Below, piece after piece: positions 7,890 through 17,115 of a stretch of 31,064 bases of DNA. Made by a program: the position numbers and the translations under genes. The notes beneath the pieces are model-generated. The model was not told the origin of the DNA, searched no databases, and saw nothing but the letters and a program-made list of their open reading frames with translations. Source of the stretch: Pseudomonadota bacterium (GTDB taxonomy: Bacteria; Pseudomonadota; Alphaproteobacteria; Caulobacterales; Caulobacteraceae); NCBI GenBank assembly GCA_023434265.1, contig JAEYTA010000120.1, positions 1-31,064 of the forward strand, written 5' to 3'. How positions within the stretch are numbered: the first letter of the stretch is position 1; each line of letters opens with the position of its first letter.

Positions 7890-10800
7890 TCAGTCCTCGC
7901 CGTGGCCGTGGCTGTCGGCGGTGGTCGCGCCGACCGCCCAGCCCTCGCCGTCGCTCTCCGCGAACCAGAACGGAGCCCGCGGACGCTGGCGCGGCGCGAT
8001 CTCGTTCATGCCCGAATCGTACACGCGGCCGTTGGCGACCGTGTAGGCGATCGAGGTGGTGTTGCGGATGTTCTCCAGCGGGTTGGCGTCCAGCACCACC
8101 ATGTCGGCCAGCTTGCCCGGCTCCAGCGAGCCGATGTCCCGGTCCATGCCCAGGGCCCGGGCGCCGTTCAGGGTGCCGGCGCGGAGGATCTCCAGCGGCG
8201 CCATGCCGCCCTGGGCCAGGCTCCACAGCTCCCAGTGGGCCCCGAGGCCCTCGCGCTGCCCGTGGGCGCCGATCTGGACGTTGACGCCCTGGTCGGACAG
8301 GCGGACCGCCTCGCGGGCCACGGAGATGTGGTTCCACTCGTTGTCCGGCGCGGTGACGGGCCGGCGGGCGCGGGCGTCGAGGATGCGCCGCGGCACGTAC
8401 TGCGTCAGGATCGGATGATCCCAGACGTCGCTCTCCTGATACCAGTAGTTCTCGCCGTAGCTGCCGCCATAGGCCACCACCAGCGTGGGGTTGTAGGCGA
8501 CGCGGGTCTGGCGCCAGAGCTGGTGGACGTCGTCGTAGAGGCGGGCCAGCGGGATCGAATGCTCGATGGTGGTGTGGCCGTCGACGATCATCGACATGTT
8601 GTGCTGGTAGAGCGACCCGCCTTCGGGGACCACCATCATGCCCAGCTGGCGCGCCGCCTCGATGATCTGCTGGCGCTGTTCGCGGCGGGGCTGATTGTAG
8701 CTCTTCACGCTCCACGCCCCGGCCGCCTGCATGCGGCGCAGGGTCGACAGGGCGTCGTCGAAGTCGTCGACCTGGGCGGTGAAGGCGGTGGTCGCGCCGT
8801 AGAGGATGGTGCCGGTCGAGAAGATGCGCGGCCCGACCACCTGTCCGGTGCGCACCAGGTCGCTGTGGGCGAAGATCTCGCTGGTGTCGTTGGACGGGTC
8901 GTGGATGGTGGTCACGCCGAAGCCGAGGGCGGCGTAGTTCACCCAGCTCTGCTCCGGAATGATCTCGTCCGAACCCATCGACCCGTGCCAGTGGGTGTCC
9001 ACCAGCCCCGGCATGATGGTCTTGCCGGTCATGTCGATGGTCGGAATCCCGGCCGGCAGGGTGGTGCTGGCCAGCGAGCCGACGCTCTCGATGCGGTTGC
9101 CGTCGATGACGACGACCCCGTTCTCGATCACCTCCTCGCCGTTCATGGTGATCAGCCGCGCGCCGACCAGGGCGATGCGCCCCTCGGGCTTGTCGGCGGG
9201 CACGCTGAAACCGAGGTCTATGCCGTGCTCGTCGGGCTTGGGCAGTTCCTCGGGCGCGCCGTCGACGAAGGCGAACGACTGGTTCAGGTCGCGGCTGAAC
9301 AGTTCCGGGCCCAAGGACCATTGCAGGCGGCGCGAGTCGCCCGACCAGCTGAGCCATTCGCCGGCGTCGCGGGTGACCCGGGCCTGCGGCAGGGACTTGC
9401 CGTCGGCGCTGACCGAGATCGGACGGCCGGCGGCGACGAAGGGCGCGACATAGGCGTTGAAGCGTTCCGTCCACCCGATCCAACTGCCGTCGGGCGAGAC
9501 GGCGAACTCGGCGGCCCACTCCGAGGTCAGGTGGGTGCGGGCGTCGTCGCCATCGAGGTCGACCGAGAACAGGGTGCGCTTGTCGCCGTCGCGGCCGCTG
9601 AGGAACAGGCGGTCGCCGTCCGCGCCGAACTGTGGGGCCGAGCCGTCGTCGGTGATGAACACCGGCTCCCCGCCGCCGGCGGCGATGCGGTAGACACCGG
9701 GGTCGCGGCTCCACAGGGCGGTGGTCAGGAAGCCGTCGGAGACGGTCCGGTAGACGATGGTCCGGCCGTCCGGCGAGAAGACCGGCTCGACGTAGTGGCC
9801 GGGGTTCGGCGTGATCACGCGGCCGGTTCCGCCCGAGGCGGGGACCACGCGCACGGAGCCGAGCTCCTGGTCGTCCCAGGTGGTGTAGACGATCGAGCGG
9901 CCGTCGCGGGACCAGTTCGGATAGAGCTCGAAATGGTCGTTCTGGCGGGTCAGGCGGCGCGCCTCGCCGGTGGGCAGGTCGCGGATCCACAGGTGGCCGA
10001 GGGCCTCGAAGACCACGCGCGAGCCGTCCGGGGAGGGACGGGCCCAGCGGATCATCTTCACGTCGACCGTGTCGGGCGCGACCTCGACCGGGAACCGCAC
10101 GGCCTCCTGCACGCGGCGGGTGTCGGCGATGTGGAAGGGGATGTCGGCGACCTCGCCCGAGGCGACGTCCACCTTCTGGATGCGGCCGTCGGCCCAGAAG
10201 ACGATGGAGCGGTTGTCGGGCGTCCAGCTGATCGCCGGATAGACCCCGTGGATGGCCCAGGTTTCCTGCAGGTCGCGGTCGAGGCCGGAGAAGACCGGCG
10301 TCTCGCGGCCGGACTCGACGTCCATGACGTAGAGCACCGACTGGTAGCGGACGCGACGGATGAAGGCGATCGACTTGCCGTCGGGCGAAGGGGTTGGCCG
10401 GATCGAACCGCCGGGCCCGGTGATGTAGGGCTCGATCTCGCCGGTTTCGCGGTCGAGACGGCGGATGATGTAGATCTGCTCGTTGACGTCCTTGGAGTAT
10501 TCGAAGGTGTTCCCCGGCGTGGCGTCGTCGGAGAAGTAGATGTAGCGGCCGTCGGGCGAGACGGCCGGCTCGCCGGTGTCCTTCTGCGGCGTGCGACGCT
10601 CGGTCAGCTGCACGCCGCCGCCGCCCGAGCGGTGGTACATCCAGATCTCGCCGGCCCCGAGCGAGCGCGACGAGGTGAAGTGCTTGCGGGCGACGATGAA
10701 CTGGCCGTCGGGCGTCCACTCAGGCTGGTTCAGCAGGCGGAAGGACTCGCTGGACACCTGAACCGGATCGGAGCCGTCGGCGGCCATCACCCAGATGTTG

Positions 10801-11192
10801 TCGCCGCCGCCGCGGTCGGAGGTGAAGGCGATGTGGCGGCCGTCGGGCGACCACTTCGGCTGCATCTCCCAGGCCACGCCCGAGGCGATGGCGCGGGCCT
10901 CGCCGCCCTCGATGGGCATGACGTAGATGTCGCCGAGCAGGTCGAAGGCGAGGGTGCGGCCGTCAGGGCTGACGTCGACCGACATCCAGGTGCCGCGGGT
11001 CACGTCGATAGAGATGTCGCGCGACGGCCCGGGCGGGTTCTGCACGTCCCACTTCGGCTGGTCCTCGTCGGCGGCCTGGGCGGCCTCCGTCGGCGGCATG
11101 GTCGGGGGCGCGGTCTGCGGGTCGGGCTCCTGGGCGAAGGCCGGAGCGGCCAGCGCCATGGCGGCGACGGTGGTGAGGAAAACGCGCTTCAT
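7890..11192 (-). CDS. Exported TolB-type beta-propeller amidohydrolase
   Basis: An 1100-residue secreted protein. ATG 11192 begins a good Sec signal (MKRVFLTTVAAMALAAPAFA, cleavage before Gln) and has a G-rich stretch a few bases upstream; an ATG seven codons earlier has no Shine-Dalgarno and would spoil the signal. Residues ~50-670 carry repeated PDG-R motifs of PD40/TolB propeller blades. Residues ~690-1090 are an imidazolonepropionase-like amidohydrolase: GLVDTHWHG with metal ligands His734 and His736, TTIEHSI, and the C-terminal signature GSLEPGKLADMVVLDANPL. At the usual beta-8 Asp position the sequence reads GAHGQREG (His977). The propeller may bind peptides or another substrate for a dipeptidase-like reaction, but the substrate is unknown. 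The M16 peptidase gene lies upstream on the same strand, separated by a terminator. Confidence 0.9.
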   Translation of the reverse strand: MKRVFLTTVAAMALAAPAFAQEPDPQTAPPTMPPTEAAQAADEDQPKWDVQNPPGPSRDISIDVTRGTWMSVDVSPDGRTLAFDLLGDIYVMPIEGGEARAIASGVAWEMQPKWSPDGRHIAFTSDRGGGDNIWVMAADGSDPVQVSSESFRLLNQPEWTPDGQFIVARKHFTSSRSLGAGEIWMYHRSGGGGVQLTERRTPQKDTGEPAVSPDGRYIYFSDDATPGNTFEYSKDVNEQIYIIRRLDRETGEIEPYITGPGGSIRPTPSPDGKSIAFIRRVRYQSVLYVMDVESGRETPVFSGLDRDLQETWAIHGVYPAISWTPDNRSIVFWADGRIQKVDVASGEVADIPFHIADTRRVQEAVRFPVEVAPDTVDVKMIRWARPSPDGSRVVFEALGHLWIRDLPTGEARRLTRQNDHFELYPNWSRDGRSIVYTTWDDQELGSVRVVPASGGTGRVITPNPGHYVEPVFSPDGRTIVYRTVSDGFLTTALWSRDPGVYRIAAGGGEPVFITDDGSAPQFGADGDRLFLSGRDGDKRTLFSVDLDGDDARTHLTSEWAAEFAVSPDGSWIGWTERFNAYVAPFVAAGRPISVSADGKSLPQARVTRDAGEWLSWSGDSRRLQWSLGPELFSRDLNQSFAFVDGAPEELPKPDEHGIDLGFSVPADKPEGRIALVGARLITMNGEEVIENGVVVIDGNRIESVGSLASTTLPAGIPTIDMTGKTIMPGLVDTHWHGSMGSDEIIPEQSWVNYAALGFGVTTIHDPSNDTSEIFAHSDLVRTGQVVGPRIFSTGTILYGATTAFTAQVDDFDDALSTLRRMQAAGAWSVKSYNQPRREQRQQIIEAARQLGMMVVPEGGSLYQHNMSMIVDGHTTIEHSIPLARLYDDVHQLWRQTRVAYNPTLVVAYGGSYGENYWYQESDVWDHPILTQYVPRRILDARARRPVTAPDNEWNHISVAREAVRLSDQGVNVQIGAHGQREGLGAHWELWSLAQGGMAPLEILRAGTLNGARALGMDRDIGSLEPGKLADMVVLDANPLENIRNTTSIAYTVANGRVYDSGMNEIAPRQRPRAPFWFAESDGEGWAVGATTADSHGHGED

Positions 11193-11215
11193 ACTGCAGC
11201 CCCCGAGGCTCATGG

Positions 11216-11251
11216 AAAAGACCGGCCCGCCGTCGGCTGGCGGCGGGCCGG
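11216..11251 (-). terminator. Intrinsic terminator after the M16 peptidase gene
   Basis: A perfect 11-bp stem (11222-11232 with 11241-11251) with an 8-base loop, followed on the minus strand by TCTTTTCC. It lies between the M16 stop (11290) and the amidohydrolase start (11192), so the two genes are probably separate transcription units. Confidence 0.8.
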
Positions 11252-11289
11252 GTTGTCGAAAGGCGGCCGGCGGCGGCCGCCGGATGGCC

Positions 11290-14142
11290 TTACTCGGCCT
11301 CGCGGACCTCGACCGGCAGGCCGAGGGCGTCGAGCTGCGGACGGACCACGTCGGCGTCGCCGACCACCACCCAGACGATGCCGCCCGGATTGATGGCCGC
11401 CCGAGCCGCCGCGTCGAGATCGGCGGCGGTCAGGGCGCGTGTGCGGCTGGCGACGGTCTCGTAGTAGTCGTCCGGCCGCTGGTAGAGGGCGTTGTTGCGG
11501 AGCGCGCCGAGCAGCTGGGCCGAGGTCTCGAAGCCGCCGGCCAGCGAACGGGTGTTGCCGTTGATGGTCCGTTCCAGCTCCTCCGGGGTCACGCCGCGGT
11601 CGCCGAGGAAGGCGTTGTACTGCTCCAGCAGGGCGGCGATCGACTCGCCGGTCCGGTTGGCCTGCACCGGGGCCGAGATGAAGTAGGGCGCCTGGTGCTC
11701 CAGCTGGTTGACCGTGCCGCGCACGCCGTACGACCAGCCCTTGGTTTCGCGCAGGTCGGCGTTGATCCGCGACAGGAAGTCGGTCCCGAGAATGGTGTTG
11801 GCGGTGTTCAGGGTCAGCAGGTCGTCGGTGCCCGACATCGGCAGCAGCACGCCGCCGTAGATCAGCGACTGCGGCGACTGCGGCCGGTCGATGAGCACGA
11901 TGCGGCTCTGGCCCGGGGTCAGGGTCGGGCCGAACGACTTGGCGCCGCGCGGGGCGTCGGGGGCGCGCCAGTTGCCGAAGGCGCGCTCCAGCTCGGCCGT
12001 CACCTGCGACAGCGGCAGGTCGGAGACCACGAAGACGGTGGCGTTGTCCGGACGGATCCACGACCGGTATTCGGACAGGAGGTCGTCGCGGGTCAGGGCG
12101 GTAATGCTCGCCTCGTCGCCGGCGCCCGACAGCGGCCGGCCGTACGGGCTCTCCGGACCGTAGAGCAGCGGCGGCAGGGCCCGGGCGGCGATGGCGTTCG
12201 GCGAGGTGCGCTCGTTGGCGATCGAGGCGAGGCGCTGGGCGCGGAGGCGTTCGACCTCGCCGGGGGCGAAGGCCGGGTTGCGGACGACGTCGGCGAGCAG
12301 GGCCAGCGACGGACGCAGGTTGGTGGTCACGGTCGTCAGGCTGGCGCTCGACCGGTCCATGGAGGCGCCGACGTTGACCGAGGCGCCGAGGCTTTCCTCC
12401 TCCTCGGCCAGCCGCGTCGCGTCGCGCGTCGTGGTGCCTTCCTCCATGACGTTCAGCATCAGGCTGTGGGCGCCGAGGCGGTCGGCGCGGTCGGCGGCGA
12501 AGCCGGCGTCGAAGTCGATCGCCACGCGGGTCACCGGCACGGTGTCGCTGTGGGCGTAGACCACCTCGACTCCGTTCGACAGGCGGGCGCGTTCGACCGC
12601 CGGGAAGTCGAGGTCGGCGACGTCGCCGATGGCCGGCATCGGGTCGCGGGCGACGCGCTGGATCGGCTGGGCCTCGACCGGCTGGGCGCCCGACGGGGCG
12701 GCGGCGGCCTCCTCATAGGCCTCGCGCTCGCCCGGCTCGACGATCAGGGTGTAGGCGGGGCGGCTCAGCCACTTCTGCAGGGCGGCCTGCACCTGGGCCG
12801 GCGTGACGCTGGCGTAGGCCTCGAGCTCGCGCTTGTAGTGGTCGGGATCGCCCGCGTAGAGCTGGCCTTCGGCCAGCACCGAGGCCTTGCCGTTGACCTG
12901 CTCCAGGCTCTGGATGCGGCGCGAGGCGATGGTGGTGGCGACGCGCGACACCTCTTCGGCGGTCGGGCCGTTGGCGACCAGGTCGTTGAGGATCTGGTCG
13001 AGGCGCGCCTCGACGGCGGCGGGGTCCTGGCCGGGCTTCACGTTGACGGTGATCTCGAACATGCCCAGGCGGTGGAAGGGCATCATCGAGGTGCTGACCG
13101 AGACCGCGGTCTGGTCGCCGCGCACCAACTCGTTGTCGAGACGCGAGCTGGCCAGGCCGCCGAGGACGGACGCGCCCACCGAGAGCGGGACCGACTCCGG
13201 ATCGAGCAGGCCGGGCACGGCCCAGCTGCGCATGATGCGAACATTGGCCACCCGGTCGTGCATGGTCTCGCGCAGCGGCGCGGCGAGGGTCGGCACGTCG
13301 GCCTCGGCCGGGGTGTTCACCGGGCCGCGCGGGATGTGGCCGAAGTAGCGCTGCGTCAGGGTGCGGGCGGTGGCCTCGTCGATGTCGCCGGACAGCACCA
13401 GCACGGCGTTGTTCGGCCCGTAGTTCTCGCGGAACCAGTTGCGCACCGTCTCGAGGCTGGCGGCGTCGAGGTCGGCCATCGAGCCGATGGTCGAGTGGCG
13501 ATACGGGTGGCCTTCGGGGAAGAGGGCCTCCAGCTGGGCGTACTCGACCAAGCCGTAGGGCTGGTTGTCGCCCTGGCGCTTCTCGTTCTGGACCACGCCA
13601 CGCTGCAGATCGAGCACCTCCTGGCCGACCTGGCCGAGCAGGTGGCCCATGCGGTCGCTCTCGAGGAACAGGGTCTGCTCCAGCGCCGGGGTCGGGACGG
13701 TCTGGAAGTAGTTGGTGCGGTCGAACCAGGTGGTGCCGTTCAGGCTGGTCGCCCCGGCGGCGCGCATGGCCTGGATGTGGCTGGTCGGCGAGTTCTCGGA
13801 GCCGCCGAACATCAGATGCTCGAACAGGTGAGCGAAGCCGGTCGAGCCGGCAGGCTCGTCCTTCGAGCCGACGTTGTACCAGATGGACACCGCCACCACC
13901 GGAGCCTTGCGGTCCTCGTGGACCAGCACGGTCAGGCCGTTGTCGAGGGTGAAGCGCGACCACGGGATGTCGACCCTTTCGACCAGCTCCGCGACGGAGG
14001 CTGGCTGCAGGTCCTGCGCCGGGGCCGTCGCGACGGCCACCGCCGCGGGCCGGTCGGCGGCGTGGATGTCCAGAGCCCAGGCGGAGGAGGCGGGGGCGAT
14101 CGCGGCCAGCAGGGCGGCGGCGGAGACGAGGCGGAGGCGCAT
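11290..14142 (-). CDS. M16 family zinc metallopeptidase, exported
   Basis: A 950-residue protein with an N-terminal Sec signal (MRLRLVSAAALLAAIAPASSAWA). The inverted zinc motif of the M16 (pitrilysin) family is intact: His105-x-x-Glu108-His109 (HLFEH), with Glu187 in RGVVQNEKRQ as third ligand. The order is M16 catalytic domain, M16 C-terminal domain, then a second pair (from about residue 520) that lacks an HxxEH motif; the catalytic pair plus inactive pair is the normal layout of single-chain members. It probably degrades peptides in the periplasm or at the outer membrane. The start ATG 14142 is followed directly by the signal and preceded by a purine-rich stretch. A divergent RTX protease gene begins 165 bases away. 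Confidence 0.93.
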   Translation of the reverse strand: MRLRLVSAAALLAAIAPASSAWALDIHAADRPAAVAVATAPAQDLQPASVAELVERVDIPWSRFTLDNGLTVLVHEDRKAPVVAVSIWYNVGSKDEPAGSTGFAHLFEHLMFGGSENSPTSHIQAMRAAGATSLNGTTWFDRTNYFQTVPTPALEQTLFLESDRMGHLLGQVGQEVLDLQRGVVQNEKRQGDNQPYGLVEYAQLEALFPEGHPYRHSTIGSMADLDAASLETVRNWFRENYGPNNAVLVLSGDIDEATARTLTQRYFGHIPRGPVNTPAEADVPTLAAPLRETMHDRVANVRIMRSWAVPGLLDPESVPLSVGASVLGGLASSRLDNELVRGDQTAVSVSTSMMPFHRLGMFEITVNVKPGQDPAAVEARLDQILNDLVANGPTAEEVSRVATTIASRRIQSLEQVNGKASVLAEGQLYAGDPDHYKRELEAYASVTPAQVQAALQKWLSRPAYTLIVEPGEREAYEEAAAAPSGAQPVEAQPIQRVARDPMPAIGDVADLDFPAVERARLSNGVEVVYAHSDTVPVTRVAIDFDAGFAADRADRLGAHSLMLNVMEEGTTTRDATRLAEEEESLGASVNVGASMDRSSASLTTVTTNLRPSLALLADVVRNPAFAPGEVERLRAQRLASIANERTSPNAIAARALPPLLYGPESPYGRPLSGAGDEASITALTRDDLLSEYRSWIRPDNATVFVVSDLPLSQVTAELERAFGNWRAPDAPRGAKSFGPTLTPGQSRIVLIDRPQSPQSLIYGGVLLPMSGTDDLLTLNTANTILGTDFLSRINADLRETKGWSYGVRGTVNQLEHQAPYFISAPVQANRTGESIAALLEQYNAFLGDRGVTPEELERTINGNTRSLAGGFETSAQLLGALRNNALYQRPDDYYETVASRTRALTAADLDAAARAAINPGGIVWVVVGDADVVRPQLDALGLPVEVREAE

Positions 14143-14307
14143 GGATCGGTCCGGAGGCTTGGCCGCGCGAGGCGGCGAGAGGCGGCATAGGACACGGCGA
14201 AACCGGAACCGTCAAACCCGTCCGCGACCCGACGCCGCCGCACGCGCGGACGGAGTGGATCGGGTCGCCGGTCGTGCTACGGTTGTCCCTGCGATACGGG
14301 GGACGGG

Positions 14308-17082
14308 ATGCGGGCGCGAGACGACGGGCGGCAGTTTCTGGCGGGCGGCGACGCCGGGGGATGGCAGGCGCTCAACGCCGACCAGCGCGGCTGGGACGCG
14401 CGGTCCGGCAAGCCGTCGTTGACGGTCGACGAGGCCGCGGCCTACCTGACCCGCGCCGGCCTGTCATGGAGCGGCGCGCTCGGCCAGGCGGCGGTGGTCA
14501 ACTTCGCCTTCCGGGCCACCTCCGGCCCGTTGCCGCTGGATGTCTCGGGCTTCAGCCAGTTCACCGCCGCCCAGATCCAGGCGACCCTGCTGGCGCTCCA
14601 GTCGTGGTCGGACGTGGCCCAGATCACCTTCGTACGCCAGGGCGGCGCCGGATATTCCGACAACGCCGCCCTCCTGTTCGGCAACTACGCCGACGGCGCC
14701 GACGGCGCGGCGGCCTTCGCCTCCCTGCCGGGCTCGACGGCGGCGGGCGACGCGGCGGGCGACGTGTGGGTGAACAGCAGCCTGTCCTACAACGCCACGC
14801 CCCAGTTGTGGGGCTACGGGCAGCTGACCCTTGTGCACGAGATCGGGCACGCCATCGGCCTGCTCCACCCCGGCGACTACAACGCCCAGCCGGGGGTCGA
14901 GATCACCTACCAGCAACACGCCGAATACTACGAGGATTCCGGCCAGTACACGGTGATGAGCTACTTCAGCGAGCAGCGCACCGACGCCGGCTTCGGCTCC
15001 GGCCGCTACGCCGCGGCGCCGCTGCTGGACGACATCGCCGCCGCCCAGCGCCTGTACGGCGCCAACATGACCACCCGGACCGGCGACACCGTCTACGGCT
15101 TCAACTCTAACGCGGACCGGCCGTGGTTCACGGCGACGGCGGGACAGGTCGCCCCGGTGTTCGCCGTCTGGGACGCGGGCGGAAGCGACACGCTGGATTT
15201 CTCCGGCTACGGCGACCGCCAGGTCATCGACCTGCGGCAGGGCGGCTTCTCGGACATCGGCGGGCTGCGCGGTAACGTCGCCATCGCGGTCGGCGCGGTG
15301 ATCGAGAACGCCGTGGGCGGTTCGGGGGACGACCGGATGTTCGGCAACAGCGCCGACAACCGGCTGACCCCTGGCGGCGGCCAGAACTACGTCAATGGCG
15401 GCCTCGGCAGCGACACGGTGGTCTTCTCCGGGCGGATGGCCGACTACACCATCAGTTGGAGAGGAAACGAGGGCTTCGTGTCCGGGGCCGAGGGCGCCTT
15501 CACCCTCGTTAACGTGGAGTTCCTCGCCTTCTCGGATCGCACCGCCAGCGCCCATCCGCGGGGCGGTCTCGACGTGTCCGGGGATATCACCGACGACCTG
15601 ATGCTGGGTTCGGAGTTCGGCGACTATCTCAGCGGGTCCGACGGAGACGACGAGATCTTCGGTCTCGCGGGCGGCGACCAGCTGGTCGGCGGGCGGGGCA
15701 ACGACCTCGTCGACGGCGGCGCCGACAACGACCACATCTACGCCAGTCTCGGCGACGATGAGCTGCGTGGCGGTGAGGGCGTCGACCGTCTCGACGTCGG
15801 GATGGCGCTGGCGGGGGTGGTGATCGACCTCGCCGCCGGGACCCTGACGGGCGGCGGCCTCGGCGACGACCGCATCAGTGGTTTCGAGGGCATCACCGGC
15901 TCGCGCTTCACGGACCTCATCCGCGGCGACGCGGCCGACAACGACATCAACGGTTTCGGCGACGCCGACGTCCTGTACGGCGAGGCCGGCGACGACACGC
16001 TGCGCGGGTCCTGGGAAGAGGCGGGCGGAGCGCCGGACCTGATCAAGGGCGCCGGTCAGGCCAACCGGTCGCTGGCTCGGGCGATCTCGCTCGACGACCA
16101 TTTCGACCGGCTGGCGCACGAAGGCGTGCCCCAGGAGTTCCAGCCGCACGCGACCGTCCACGCGACGACGCACGGCGGCTTCGAGTTCTACGCCTTCACG
16201 GCCGGAGCCAACGCCCATGTCGTCTTCGACATCGACGGGGCGTCATTCGACACCGTGCTGCGGGTGTTCGACGCGAACGGGACCGTCCTCGCCGCCAGCG
16301 ATGACGGGACCTATACCGGCGACGGAGGTCCACGGACCGACTCCTATTTCTCGCATCGCTTCGCCGAGGCCGGGGTCTATTACGTTCAGGTCGGCCGCTA
16401 TCTCAGCGGGTCGGGCCCGACGCTGCGTTCAGACGCGCCTCCGGCCGGGGAGACCTATACGCTGCACGTCGTCGCGCCGGGCCACGCCGTCCAGCCCACC
16501 TACGCCCAAGGCTCGGAGTTGCACGGCGGCGTCGGCGACGACGTGCTGTGGGCCGATGTCGGCGACGACGTCCTCGACGGGGGATCGGGCGACGACATGA
16601 TCTACGCCCAGTCCGGCCGCGACGTCATCCGCGGCGGCGACGGCTGGGACGTGCTCCATCTCCGTGACTTCGCGGCCGATCTCCGCTTGGTCCGGCTGGA
16701 CGAGGACGAGTTCCTGCTGAAGGGCGCGGACGGGGCCGACCGGATTTCGGGCGTCGAGATCATCCATTTCGGCGATGGCGCGACCCTCGACCTGGCCCGC
16801 CTCCATGCCGGCGACGGCCGCGGTTGGGGCAGCGGCGTCAGCGTGGCCGAACTGATCGCCTGGCAGGGCGGCGGCGCGGACGCCCCGCAGGTGCAGCCGC
16901 CGGCGGTCGACAAGCCCCTGGTCGAGGGGTGGGATCAGCCGCAGGTGATGCCCCCCGGTCTGGAGCCCCTGTTCGAGCCGCCGCCGCCCGGCGGCTGGCC
17001 CCGCACCGTCGCCGATGCCGAACTGATCCTGCCCGGCGGCGCGCCGGGTTGGGCCGATCACCGCGACGCCCTGCTGGTCTAG
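14308..17082 (+). CDS. Serralysin-like (M10B) RTX zinc protease with PPC-like domain
   Basis: A 924-residue protein with no N-terminal signal peptide, as expected for type I secretion. ATG 14308 is preceded by GGGGGACGGG. Residues ~20-240 form the metzincin domain: HEIGHAIGLLH with zinc ligands His177, His181 and His187, catalytic Glu178, and the Met-turn VMSYF (Met217, Tyr219). A serralysin C-domain follows, then glycine-aspartate RTX nonapeptides (for example GGSGDDRMFG and GGRGNDLVDGG) that bind calcium. A beta-rich insert at ~610-725 (ending YYVQVGRYLSG) resembles a PPC domain, followed by a second RTX block. The tail is Pro-rich and ends in DHRDALLV. No ABC exporter, membrane-fusion protein or inhibitor gene is in the window, so it must use a secretion apparatus encoded elsewhere. 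Confidence 0.9.
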   Translation: MRARDDGRQFLAGGDAGGWQALNADQRGWDARSGKPSLTVDEAAAYLTRAGLSWSGALGQAAVVNFAFRATSGPLPLDVSGFSQFTAAQIQATLLALQSWSDVAQITFVRQGGAGYSDNAALLFGNYADGADGAAAFASLPGSTAAGDAAGDVWVNSSLSYNATPQLWGYGQLTLVHEIGHAIGLLHPGDYNAQPGVEITYQQHAEYYEDSGQYTVMSYFSEQRTDAGFGSGRYAAAPLLDDIAAAQRLYGANMTTRTGDTVYGFNSNADRPWFTATAGQVAPVFAVWDAGGSDTLDFSGYGDRQVIDLRQGGFSDIGGLRGNVAIAVGAVIENAVGGSGDDRMFGNSADNRLTPGGGQNYVNGGLGSDTVVFSGRMADYTISWRGNEGFVSGAEGAFTLVNVEFLAFSDRTASAHPRGGLDVSGDITDDLMLGSEFGDYLSGSDGDDEIFGLAGGDQLVGGRGNDLVDGGADNDHIYASLGDDELRGGEGVDRLDVGMALAGVVIDLAAGTLTGGGLGDDRISGFEGITGSRFTDLIRGDAADNDINGFGDADVLYGEAGDDTLRGSWEEAGGAPDLIKGAGQANRSLARAISLDDHFDRLAHEGVPQEFQPHATVHATTHGGFEFYAFTAGANAHVVFDIDGASFDTVLRVFDANGTVLAASDDGTYTGDGGPRTDSYFSHRFAEAGVYYVQVGRYLSGSGPTLRSDAPPAGETYTLHVVAPGHAVQPTYAQGSELHGGVGDDVLWADVGDDVLDGGSGDDMIYAQSGRDVIRGGDGWDVLHLRDFAADLRLVRLDEDEFLLKGADGADRISGVEIIHFGDGATLDLARLHAGDGRGWGSGVSVAELIAWQGGGADAPQVQPPAVDKPLVEGWDQPQVMPPGLEPLFEPPPPGGWPRTVADAELILPGGAPGWADHRDALLV

Positions 17083-17108
17083 CCCCGAGCGGGAAGCCCG
17101 TAGCGGGG
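17083..17108. terminator. GC hairpin between convergent genes, possible weak bidirectional terminator
   Basis: CCCCG (17083-17087) pairs with CGGGG (17104-17108), and inside it CGGG (17090-17093) pairs with CCCG (17097-17100). It lies exactly between the RTX protease stop and the end of the MFS gene. There is no T run on either side, so termination would be weak or Rho-assisted. Confidence 0.3.
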
Positions 17109-17115
17109 GGCGGGG

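Noticed and set aside
7575..11393. Very long open frame on the plus strand opposite the amidohydrolase (over 1200 codons)
   Set aside because: It is a GC-codon shadow: low-complexity Gly/Ala/Arg/Val/Asp composition, no domain, no start with a ribosome site, and the minus-strand protein has a signal peptide and clear motifs.
14205..14229. GGAAC at 14205 upstream of the RTX protease as an EcfG promoter
   Set aside because: The -10 position reads ACC, not GTT, at the required spacing.
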